From Pontibacillus yanchengensis Y32 (lineage in GTDB: Bacteria; Bacillota; Bacilli; Bacillales; BH030062), in the NCBI RefSeq assembly GCF_000770635.1, contig NZ_AVBF01000011.1, positions 1 to 64,000 of the forward strand: a stretch of DNA of 64,000 nucleotides, given 5' to 3'. The translations under genes and the position numbers were made by a program. Shown here piece by piece: positions 18,271 to 24,664 of this stretch. The stretch's first letter is position 1, and every line of letters begins with the position of its first letter. The notes under the pieces were generated by a model that was not told the DNA's origin, searched no databases, and saw only the letters and a list, made by a program, of their open reading frames with translations.

Positions 18271-19581
18271 ATGTGCTTTATGAATTATGTAGTAAAAAAA
18301 ATTGAAAACAAAAATGTGAAGGTTGGAATTATAGGTTTAGGATATGTGGGTTTACCATTGTCCATCTCTTTTTCTAATGCAGGTTATTATACAATAGGAT
18401 TCGATATTGATTCTGAGAAAGTCAAAAAAATTAACAAAGGTGAAAGTTATTTAAAACATGTAAATTCTAATGAAGTCGCATATGCAATCGGAATTGGTGA
18501 GTTAACTAGTACAACTGATTTTTCTCTAGTTCAAGAAGTAGATATAATTATCTTATGCTTACCCACACCACTTAATAAACATAAAGAACCTGATTTATCT
18601 TTTATAAATAATACTATGAAAAGTATCATGCCTTTTTTAAAACAAGGTCAAACTCTTTGCTTAGAAAGCACAACTTATCCTGGAACTACAGATGAAGTAA
18701 TAAAGCCTTTAATAGAAGCTCAAAAATTTATTATTGGGAAGGATTTTTTTATAATTTATTCACCTGAAAGAGAAGATCCGGGAAATAAACTTTATAATAC
18801 ATCAACAATTCCAAAAGTTTTAGGAGGATGTACAGATAAGTGTGTAGTAATCGGTAATGAATTATATAAAAATATAACAGATGTAGTAACAGTTAGTTCT
18901 ACTAAGGCTGCTGAACTTACTAAACTTCTAGAAAATATTTATAGGGCAGTTAATATAGGTTTAGTAAATGAAATGAAAATAGTTGCTGATAAAATGAATA
19001 TCGATATTTGGGAAGTAATTAATGCAGCTGCGACAAAACCTTTTGGTTACACACCGTTTTATCCAGGTCCTGGATGGGGCGGGCATTGTATACCTATTGA
19101 TCCTTTTTATCTTACATGGAAAGCAAAAGAATATAATGTAAATACAAGTTTTATAGAATTAGCTGGAGATGTAAATACAAAAATGCCTAACTGGGTTATC
19201 CATAAAATAATGGAAGCCCTTAATGAAAAAGAAAAAGCATTAAAAAATTCTAAGGTCTTAGTACTAGGATTATCTTATAAAAAAAATATTGATGATACTA
19301 GAGAATCCCCAGCTGTGAAATTAATGGAGTTATTAAGAAATAAAGGAGCGGAAACATATTATTCAGATCCTTATATATCTCATTTTCCAAATATGAGAGA
19401 TCATTACTTTGATTTAAAATCTACAGAAATCACCAAATATAATTTGGAGTTAATGGATTGTGTGATTTTAGCTACTGATCATAGTGATTTTAACTACGAT
19501 TTCATCCTAGATCATAGTGATTTATTAATAGATACTCGAGGGGTGTACAAAAAAAATTATAAAAAAGTAGTAAAAGCTTAA
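18271..19581 (+). CDS. UDP-sugar 6-dehydrogenase (WbpA/UDP-GlcNAc type)
   Basis: These enzymes oxidise C6 of a UDP-hexose twice to give a uronic acid, using NAD+. The 436-residue protein has the Rossmann motif GIIGLGYVGLPLS, CLPTPLNKHKEPDLS, ESTTYPGTTDEVI, the YSPERE(D)PGN block, the catalytic Cys in GGHCIPIDPFYLTWKA and a C-terminal NAD/UDP domain (LVLGLSYKKNIDDTRESPA). GHCIPIDPFYL is the form usual in UDP-GlcNAc or ManNAc dehydrogenases rather than UDP-glucose enzymes, although the substrate is not certain. AGGGTGAG precedes the ATG. It is the third gene of the putative flagellin-glycan operon. Confidence 0.9.
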   Translation: MCFMNYVVKKIENKNVKVGIIGLGYVGLPLSISFSNAGYYTIGFDIDSEKVKKINKGESYLKHVNSNEVAYAIGIGELTSTTDFSLVQEVDIIILCLPTPLNKHKEPDLSFINNTMKSIMPFLKQGQTLCLESTTYPGTTDEVIKPLIEAQKFIIGKDFFIIYSPEREDPGNKLYNTSTIPKVLGGCTDKCVVIGNELYKNITDVVTVSSTKAAELTKLLENIYRAVNIGLVNEMKIVADKMNIDIWEVINAAATKPFGYTPFYPGPGWGGHCIPIDPFYLTWKAKEYNVNTSFIELAGDVNTKMPNWVIHKIMEALNEKEKALKNSKVLVLGLSYKKNIDDTRESPAVKLMELLRNKGAETYYSDPYISHFPNMRDHYFDLKSTEITKYNLELMDCVILATDHSDFNYDFILDHSDLLIDTRGVYKKNYKKVVKA

Positions 19582-19601
19582 AATTTTATATTAAATAATC
19601 T

Positions 19602-19627
19602 TAACTTTATACAATTTCTTCCGATAT
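19602..19627 (+). promoter_or_regulatory. Sigma-D promoter of a short RNA
   Basis: TAAC (19602-19605), 14 bases, TCCGATAT (19620-19627). This is the same TAAC-N14 spacing as the flgM promoter. No start codon with a ribosome site follows before the terminator ending at 19744. Confidence 0.7.
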
Positions 19628-19633
19628 ATACAT

Positions 19634-19744
19634 TGAAGAAAAGAATGTCGCTAAAGAATTAGATTAAGATATAAGACTCAAGGATGAGTTGTTAAACTTA
19701 TTGTTATTCAGATAACTTTGTAGCTTTAGCAACTTATTTTTTTT
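19634..19744 (+). ncRNA. Putative sigma-D small RNA with CsrA hairpin and terminator
   Basis: From the promoter at 19602 an RNA of about 110 bases would start near 19634. ACTC (19676-19679), loop AAGGAT, GAGT (19686-19689) forms a CsrA-type hairpin. Overlapping it, ATGAGTTGTTAAA (19684-19696) pairs with TTTAGCAACTTAT (19725-19737), 13 pairs with three wobbles, followed by seven T: an intrinsic terminator. A small GTTAT-TCAG-ATAAC hairpin lies in its loop. The two stems share GAGT and so exclude each other. It may be a CsrA-titrating RNA or an attenuator; no protein is encoded. The start site is inferred. Confidence 0.6.
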
Positions 19745-19808
19745 ATAAAATGTAAAATTTTAACATTGTATAGTCGTGTAGTGTTATAGTTACATCTCAC
19801 AGATATAC

Positions 19809-19828
19809 TTAAACAGTAGGATGTTTAA
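19809..19828 (+). promoter_or_regulatory. GGA hairpin, candidate CsrA site
   Basis: TTAAAC (19809-19814) and GTTTAA (19823-19828) form a perfect 6-pair stem with loop AGTAGGAT. A weak sigma-A-like signal (TATAGT near 19785) lies before it. The stem is AT-only, so this is the least certain of the series. Confidence 0.4.
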
Positions 19829-20005
19829 TCTAATTAGAAATAAATGAAAAATTTTTTGTTAGCTTCAATTAATCAAAACATAATGTCCTCTCTCTTGAAT
19901 ATCACCGATTAAATCTATTCTTAAGTACTTAATCTCTTTCATAATTGATAGGACTAATACATGAAAGTTAAAAAGAATTTTCTGGTAATAATTTTAAATT
20001 TTTAT

Positions 20006-20032
20006 TAAACATTTTGTACCTACCTCCGATAA
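20006..20032 (+). promoter_or_regulatory. Sigma-D promoter of csrA2
   Basis: TAAA (20006-20009), exactly 15 bases, TCCGATAA (20025-20032). The predicted RNA starts near 20040, immediately before the first GGA hairpin, giving a leader of roughly 210 bases ahead of csrA2. Confidence 0.75.
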
Positions 20033-20044
20033 TAGATATAGAAA

Positions 20045-20073
20045 GTAATTACTAAAAGGACTTTAGTAATTAC
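20045..20073 (+). promoter_or_regulatory. Leader hairpin 1 with AGGAC loop (CsrA-type)
   Basis: GTAATTACTAAA (20045-20056) and TTTAGTAATTAC (20062-20073) form a perfect 12-pair stem with a five-base AGGAC loop. It would be at the very 5' end of the csrA2 transcript. A GGA presented in a hairpin loop is the established CsrA recognition element. Confidence 0.7.
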
Positions 20074-20082
20074 GACTATATT

Positions 20083-20106
20083 AAGATGCTCAAGGAAGAG
20101 TATCTT
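20083..20106 (+). promoter_or_regulatory. Leader hairpin 2 with AAGGAA loop (CsrA-type)
   Basis: AAGATGCTC (20083-20091) and GAGTATCTT (20098-20106) pair over 9 positions with one G-U, presenting the hexaloop AAGGAA. It lies 10 bases after leader hairpin 1. Confidence 0.7.
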
Positions 20107-20128
20107 TTCTATAGGAATCATATCGCAG

Positions 20129-20210
20129 ACTCAAGGATGAGTTAGTGAACCTATGGTTATTTCGGTGAAGATCGAGGTAGCTTCAGGTTTATTAACTCAT
20201 CTATTTTTTT
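20129..20210 (+). promoter_or_regulatory. CsrA-hairpin / terminator switch in the csrA2 leader
   Basis: ACTC (20129-20132), loop AAGGAT, GAGT (20139-20142) forms a CsrA-type hairpin. The same bases start the 5' arm of a terminator: GATGAGTTAGTGAACCT (20136-20152) pairs with AGGTTTATTAACTCATC (20185-20201) over 17 positions with two G-U pairs, followed by TATTTTTTT. The two structures cannot coexist. The terminator is far stronger, so termination before csrA2 would be the default. A protein holding the small hairpin, which is complete about 60 bases before the terminator, would favour readthrough. Structures are read from sequence; the regulation is inferred. Confidence 0.7.
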
Positions 20211-20251
20211 GGAGTAATATAGGTACATTTGTACAGGGAGGAATCGCACAA

Positions 20252-20428
20252 ATGCTAGTAATAGGAAGGAAACCTGGGGAATATGTCATGTTGGATGACG
20301 ACATCATGGTAAAAGTCGTAAAAAGTGAAGATGGGCATCTACGTTTAGCTATAGATGCACCAAAAGATGTGAAAATCACTCGAGGAGAACTATACGAGGA
20401 TCAAAATAACGAGAGAATAACAAAGTAA
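20252..20428 (+). CDS. Second, short CsrA paralogue
   Basis: This 58-residue protein is a clear CsrA (MLVIGRKPGEYVMLDDDIMVKVV, LAIDAPKDVKITRGELY) but differs greatly from CsrA1 at 13140. It ends soon after the last strand (EDQNNERITK) and lacks the roughly 17-residue C-terminal extension that FliW-bound CsrA proteins carry. The RNA-contacting Arg (ITRGEL) is kept. The ATG at 20252 is chosen because GGGAGG lies 10 bases before it and the N-terminus is then standard. The ribosome site is within GTACAGGGA, an exact fit to the CsrA SELEX core RUACARGGA, and UUUGU/ACAAA could enclose it. Autoregulation is therefore likely. Confidence 0.88.
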   Translation: MLVIGRKPGEYVMLDDDIMVKVVKSEDGHLRLAIDAPKDVKITRGELYEDQNNERITK

Positions 20429-20500
20429 CTCAAGGACGAGTTCGGTTATGTAGATTCTGCAAGGACGCAGAATATCTATAACCGAACTCGTCCTTTTTTT
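20427..20500 (+). terminator. Terminator after csrA2 with two embedded CsrA-type hairpins
   Basis: GGACGAGTTCGGTTAT (20434-20449) pairs perfectly with ATAACCGAACTCGTCC (20478-20493), followed by seven T. Its upper stem ATTCTGC/GCAGAAT (20454-20473) presents an AAGGAC apical loop. In addition AACTC (20427-20431), loop AAGGAC, GAGTT (20438-20442) forms a separate 5-pair hairpin that takes over the base of the terminator 5' arm. This repeats the architecture at 19676 and 20129. It starts on the csrA2 stop codon and separates csrA2 from flagellin 2. Confidence 0.85.
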
Positions 20501-20570
20501 ATTATTGGATGAGATTGCAAAGACAGTAAGGGCCCACTGTCGGCGCGATTCATTATACATTTATTTATTA

Positions 20571-20614
20571 GGTGAAAAAGGATGTTCACCAAAACAACCA
20601 TTCCAGGGAGGAAT
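20571..20614 (+). promoter_or_regulatory. Two CsrA-type sites in the flagellin-2 leader
   Basis: Site 1: GGTGAA (20571-20576), loop AAAGGATG, TTCACC (20585-20590), a perfect 6-pair stem. Site 2: ATTCC (20600-20604), loop AGGGA, GGAAT (20610-20614), with the Shine-Dalgarno AGGGAGG inside it. The sequences differ from those before hag at 13469 but the layout is the same. No convincing promoter was found between the csrA2 terminator and this gene. A further GACAGT/ACTGTC hairpin at 20522-20541 has loop AAGGGCCC, without GGA. Confidence 0.72.
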
Positions 20615-20621
20615 TATTAAA

Positions 20622-21761
20622 ATGAGAATTAATCACAATATTGCTGCGTTGAATACGCATCGTCAATTGAATCAAGCTAATAATGCAAATCAAAGTTCTA
20701 TGGAAAAGCTCTCTTCAGGTCTTAGAATTAATCGTGCAGGTGATGATGCAGCTGGTCTTGCAATCTCCGAAAAAATGCGTGGTCAGATTAGGGGATTAGA
20801 GCAAGCGTCTCGCAATGCACAAGATGGTATTTCTCTGATTCAAACTGCAGAAGGGGCTTTGAATGAAACACACGATATACTTCAAAGGATGAACGAACTT
20901 GCAACTCAAGCAGCTAATGGTAATCTTCAATCAGAAGATAGAACTGCAATCAATGATGAAATAACAGAACTTAACAGTGAAATTGATCGTATTTCTAGCT
21001 CTACAAATTTTAATGGTAAAAAACTATTGGATGGAACTTTTGGGGTTCAACTAGACTCTGCAAATACAGGTATAGCTGTAGGGAGCGAAGGAGTAACATC
21101 CATTGATGTTAGTGGTGCTGATGCATCAACTACTTTTGCACTATCATCTGGATCAAACGCTGGAGAATATGTCTTAACAGCGGGTGGGGATTCCCAAACT
21201 GTTACTTTAGCAGATAATACATCAGGAACGCTTAATTTTGATAGCTTGGGTGTTAAAATTTCTTTTAATGGTACACAAACAAGGACAAATGTCCTTGCTG
21301 CTGCTAATGGTAGTGCAGGCGCTGGAACAGCAGGTAATATTGTTACAGGAGCACAAGAAGATGTTAATATTCAAATTGGTGCTAATACTTCAGCTGCTGA
21401 ACGATTAGGGATTTCTATCTCTGCTATGGATACGACTGCTTCATCATTAAATACTGGGGCAATTAGTGTAGCAACAGATTCAGATGCTAGAAATGCTATG
21501 GATATAACTAAAGCTGCTATAAATAAAGTTTCGGCAGAACGCTCAAAATTGGGTGCTTATCAAAATCGATTAGAGCATACAATTAATAATGTGAGTACAT
21601 CTTCCGAAAACTTAACGGCAGCAGAATCACGTATCCGTGACGTAGACATGGCCAAAGAAATGATGAACCAAACGAAACAAAATATCCTTGCACAGGCTTC
21701 TCAGTCCATGCTTGCAAAAGCAAACCAACAGCCTCAAGGAGTACTTCAGTTACTACGTTAA
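20622..21761 (+). CDS. Flagellin, second copy
   Basis: This 379-residue flagellin shares the conserved ends with hag at 13518 (MRINHNIAALNTHRQLNQAN; AAESRIRDVDMAKEMMNQTK; GVLQLLR). Its central part differs and is Ala/Ser/Thr/Gly-rich (about residues 140-290). The frame is open upstream to 20505, but those residues fall in the regulatory leader and the ATG at 20622 gives the standard N-terminus with AGGGAGG. Both ends of the gene are flanked by terminators. It probably makes a minor, alternative or phase-specific filament subunit; expression appears to depend on readthrough from csrA2. Confidence 0.95.
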   Translation: MRINHNIAALNTHRQLNQANNANQSSMEKLSSGLRINRAGDDAAGLAISEKMRGQIRGLEQASRNAQDGISLIQTAEGALNETHDILQRMNELATQAANGNLQSEDRTAINDEITELNSEIDRISSSTNFNGKKLLDGTFGVQLDSANTGIAVGSEGVTSIDVSGADASTTFALSSGSNAGEYVLTAGGDSQTVTLADNTSGTLNFDSLGVKISFNGTQTRTNVLAAANGSAGAGTAGNIVTGAQEDVNIQIGANTSAAERLGISISAMDTTASSLNTGAISVATDSDARNAMDITKAAINKVSAERSKLGAYQNRLEHTINNVSTSSENLTAAESRIRDVDMAKEMMNQTKQNILAQASQSMLAKANQQPQGVLQLLR

Positions 21762-21773
21762 TTTTCATAATCA

Positions 21774-21807
21774 AATGGTCGCCTTCCATAGGCGGCCATT
21801 TTTTTTA
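21774..21807 (+). terminator. Terminator after flagellin 2
   Basis: AATGGTCGCC (21774-21783) pairs with GGCGGCCATT (21791-21800) with one wobble, followed by a T run. Confidence 0.92.
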
Positions 21808-21876
21808 CATCATAAACTACTAGTCTAATAAATAAGCATTTTTTCACCATTCCGCTTTCTTTTCCCCCAAAATCCC

Positions 21877-21904
21877 TAAAGACTCCCTACCCATCATCCG
21901 ATAT
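21877..21904 (+). promoter_or_regulatory. Sigma-D promoter of flaG-fliD-fliS-fliT
   Basis: TAAA (21877-21880), 16 bases, TCCGATAT (21897-21904), about 40 bases before the flaG start. Confidence 0.82.
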
Positions 21905-21942
21905 AATACATAAATAGATGTGAGGAGAGGGGTTCGCTAGCG

Positions 21943-22311
21943 ATGGATGTGGGGAAAATCTTATCTGGATCGCAACTCCTGCAACGGGCTGAGCACATCA
22001 CTGTATCGACAACAGAAGCAAGAGAACGATCTGACCAACCAGCAGATGTACTATTAGAACAGAATCTATTACAAAAAGAAGCGTTACATAAAGATGAAGC
22101 TGAATCAATCGTGAAGAGTTTGAATGATTTTTTGGAGCCGACGTCTTCAGAGGTTCGGTTTGAGTTTCATGATAAACTCGAGGAGTATTATGTAACGGTC
22201 GTCAATAAAGACACAGATGAAATCATTAAAGAGATTCCACCGAAGAAAATGCTAGATGTCTATGCGGCAATGGCAGAGTTTATGGGATTTCTAGTAGATC
22301 GCAAAATATAG
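21943..22311 (+). CDS. flaG: Flagellar protein FlaG
   Basis: FlaG proteins influence filament length and export; B. subtilis calls this gene yvyC. The 122-residue product has a disordered N-terminal half and the conserved FlaG C-terminal domain (FLEPTSSEVRFEFHDKLEEYYVTVVNKDTDEIIKEIPPKKMLDVYAAMAEFMGFLVD). It begins the late operon read from the sigma-D promoter at 21877; GGAGAGGGG precedes the ATG. fliD follows after 14 bases. Confidence 0.94.
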   Translation: MDVGKILSGSQLLQRAEHITVSTTEARERSDQPADVLLEQNLLQKEALHKDEAESIVKSLNDFLEPTSSEVRFEFHDKLEEYYVTVVNKDTDEIIKEIPPKKMLDVYAAMAEFMGFLVDRKI

Positions 22312-22325
22312 GATGGTGAATCAAC

Positions 22326-23879
22326 ATGGCGAATGACATGCGTATAGGTGGTTTAGCCAGTGGGATGGACATCGACAAAATCGTCGGTGACCTTATGAAA
22401 GCAGAGCGTATGCCTCTTGATAAGATGGAAAGGGAGAAAACCTCTCTGACCTGGAAACGAGATGCATATCGTGATGTGAATAAGCAATTGTTTGAAATGG
22501 AAAATATGGCTTTTGATATGAAACTGGAGAAGAGTTATAACAGTAAGTCTACCTCTTCAACAGATTCTTCGGCTGTTACCGCATCTGCAACATCTGATGC
22601 AGGTAATGGAAATTATAAAGTTGAAGTTAATCAATTAGCTTCTGCAGCATACAACTTGAGTGAAACAGGTATTTCAGCAAGCGGCTCGGACAAGATTGAC
22701 CCAGATGCTACTTTGTCTTCCCAGAAAAGTAAATTTAATAATAATAACTTTAATATAGGAGATACGTTTACGTTAAAAACCTATAATGAAGAAGGGGCCC
22801 AATCTGAAACATTTAAAGTGGAGTCTGGTGATTCATTAAATGATGTATTAAAGAAAATCAGTAACTCTGGCCTTGGACTTAGAGCATTTTATGAAGAGAG
22901 TTCAGATAAGGTAATGATTGAAAGAACGAAGGAAGGTAACTTCAATTCAGACTCTAATGAATTTCTTGGTGCCGAGATTGGATTTGATGGAAGTACTGCT
23001 CCATTTTTAGCTGACACTTTAGGTATAAAAAATGGAGATAATTCTAGTGGTACATGGGAATTAAACGAAAAAGGTGGAAACGATGCTAAATTCACTTATA
23101 ACGGTGAAATGAACATTACTTCCCACACCAATGAATACACACTGAATGGTGTGAACTTCAAATTCAATAAAGAGACTACTAGCCCTGTATCAGTAAACGT
23201 CACAAACAACGTAGACTCTGCTATCGAAAAAATCACAAAATTCGTAGACAAATACAACAAAATCATCGAAGACGTTGGAGGCCGCATCTCTGAACAGAAG
23301 AACCGAGACTATCAACCTCTTACAGATAAGCAAAAAGAAGGTATGGAAGAAAAAGAGATTGAACTGTGGGAAAAGCAAGCCAAGAAAGGACTGCTTCATA
23401 GTGACTCTACCCTTCAAGGTGCTATGTTTGAAATGCGGAATGAATGGTACCAGAGTGTTAATACGTCTGGTCAGTTCTCGCAGCTTTCTGAGATTGGTAT
23501 TGAGACGTCATCTAGTTACCGTGATAACGGGAAACTGATTATTGATGAAGATAAGCTGCGGCAGGCGCTTACAGAAGATTCGGCTTCGGTATCGAAACTA
23601 TTCGTTGGCGAAGGTGAAACAGAGGGGATTGCCGATAAGTTAAAATCAACGCTTAATGAGACGATTAAGCAAGTAGAACGTAAAGCAGGTAAGCCATCAA
23701 GTGTACCTTCCTCTTACAATCTAGGGGAAAGTATTACGCAGATTGATGACGAAATGGATGCATTCCAGGACCGTCTAAATCAAATTGAAGATCGCTACTG
23801 GTCTCAGTTTACGCAGATGGAAAAGGCGATTCAGAAGATGAATTCGCAGTCTAACTATATGATGCAACAATTTGGGTAA
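22326..23879 (+). CDS. fliD: Flagellar filament cap protein FliD
   Basis: FliD (HAP2) forms the filament cap and guides flagellin folding. The 517-residue protein has the FliD_N motif MRIGGLASGMDIDKIVGDLMKAERMPLDKM, a flagellin-in domain at about residues 250-300 and FliD_C with VDKYNKIIEDVGGRI and FSQLSEIGIETSSSYRDNGKLIIDE. The C-terminus is a coiled coil ending in MEKAIQKMNSQSNYMMQQF. Central sections are AT-richer than the ends, as in many surface-exposed flagellar domains. Confidence 0.97.
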   Translation: MANDMRIGGLASGMDIDKIVGDLMKAERMPLDKMEREKTSLTWKRDAYRDVNKQLFEMENMAFDMKLEKSYNSKSTSSTDSSAVTASATSDAGNGNYKVEVNQLASAAYNLSETGISASGSDKIDPDATLSSQKSKFNNNNFNIGDTFTLKTYNEEGAQSETFKVESGDSLNDVLKKISNSGLGLRAFYEESSDKVMIERTKEGNFNSDSNEFLGAEIGFDGSTAPFLADTLGIKNGDNSSGTWELNEKGGNDAKFTYNGEMNITSHTNEYTLNGVNFKFNKETTSPVSVNVTNNVDSAIEKITKFVDKYNKIIEDVGGRISEQKNRDYQPLTDKQKEGMEEKEIELWEKQAKKGLLHSDSTLQGAMFEMRNEWYQSVNTSGQFSQLSEIGIETSSSYRDNGKLIIDEDKLRQALTEDSASVSKLFVGEGETEGIADKLKSTLNETIKQVERKAGKPSSVPSSYNLGESITQIDDEMDAFQDRLNQIEDRYWSQFTQMEKAIQKMNSQSNYMMQQFG

Positions 23880-23904
23880 GACTTAATAGAAGGAGTGTTG
23901 ACTC

Positions 23905-24303
23905 ATGTCTACACAAGCATATCAAGCGTATCAAAGTAATTCGGTTCAAACGGCATCTCCAGGGGAATTGACCTTGATGCTGTATAACGGTTGCTTGAAG
24001 TTTATGAAACTAGCGAAGCGTGGTATTGAAGAGAAAGATTATGAGCTGAAGAATACGAATATCCAGAAGGCGCAGCGTATTATTCAGGAACTAATGGTTA
24101 CGATGAACCCTGATTATGATATTACCAACGAAGTAATGCCACTCTATGAATATATTAATCGTCGTTTAATGGAAGCGAACCTTCATAATGATACGACGAT
24201 TCTAAATGAAGCGTCTGAGCTTGTGACAGAATTCCGTGATACGTGGAAAGAGGTTGTTCGCCAGACACGCCAACAGAAATTTGGCGAGGGCGGTAACGCG
24301 TAA
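23905..24303 (+). CDS. fliS: Flagellar export chaperone FliS
   Basis: FliS binds the flagellin C-terminus in the cytosol and delivers it for export. The 132-residue product has the family signatures AYQSNSVQTASPGELTLMLY, GCLKFMKLAKRGIEE and IQKAQRIIQELMVTMNPDYDI. It ends in TAATG, its stop overlapping the fliT start. Confidence 0.97.
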   Translation: MSTQAYQAYQSNSVQTASPGELTLMLYNGCLKFMKLAKRGIEEKDYELKNTNIQKAQRIIQELMVTMNPDYDITNEVMPLYEYINRRLMEANLHNDTTILNEASELVTEFRDTWKEVVRQTRQQKFGEGGNA

Positions 24304-24656
24304 TGAGCCAGGTGCGAGAACTTCACGATTTAACATCAACGCTGTATAAGCTGGTCCATGAAACGCCTAGTTCCGAGGAACGTACGGAACATATTGAGAA
24401 GCTGAACGATCTTTTTGATAAACGAGAGGCGTATATGGAGAATCTGGAGCGTCCTACTTCTGAGGAGGAGAAGGCGCTTGGTAAAGAGATTCTGGACATG
24501 GACCAGGTGATTCAGGATAAGGTGAATCATCAAATGAAAGACCTCAAGCGGGAAATGGCTCGCTTGAAGAAGACAAAGACGTCGAATCAAAAATACACAA
24601 ATCCCTATCAACAGGTGAGTAACTACGATGGGATGTTTTTAGACAAAAAGAAATAG
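24303..24656 (+). CDS. fliT: FliT-like flagellar chaperone
   Basis: FliT chaperones FliD. This 117-residue helical protein overlaps the fliS stop codon by one base and takes the position of fliT in B. subtilis. It shows ALGKEILDMDQVIQDKV and a Lys-rich tail (MARLKKTKTSNQKYTNPYQQ) common to Bacillus FliT proteins. Sequence conservation in the family is low, so the assignment leans on position. Confidence 0.82.
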   Translation: MSQVRELHDLTSTLYKLVHETPSSEERTEHIEKLNDLFDKREAYMENLERPTSEEEKALGKEILDMDQVIQDKVNHQMKDLKREMARLKKTKTSNQKYTNPYQQVSNYDGMFLDKKK

Positions 24657-24664
24657 GTGATGGT

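Larger units (their letters stand above)
19582..20251 (+). other. Gene-free region with sigma-D promoters and GGA hairpins
   Basis: The 670 bases between the dehydrogenase and csrA2 hold no convincing protein gene. They contain two sigma-D promoters (19602 and 20006), two intrinsic terminators (ending near 19744 and 20210) and five hairpins with a GGA loop (19676, 19809, 20045, 20083, 20129). Two of these hairpins overlap terminator arms. Each is listed separately below. Confidence 0.75.

Noticed and set aside
20522-20541. GACAGT/ACTGTC hairpin as another CsrA site
   Set aside because: The loop is AAGGGCCC and lacks GGA, so it does not meet the CsrA requirement.
20505-20621. N-terminal extension of flagellin 2
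   Set aside because: The 39 extra residues fall in the structured leader, have no ribosome site and do not match flagellin; the ATG at 20622 has AGGGAGG and the standard N-terminus.
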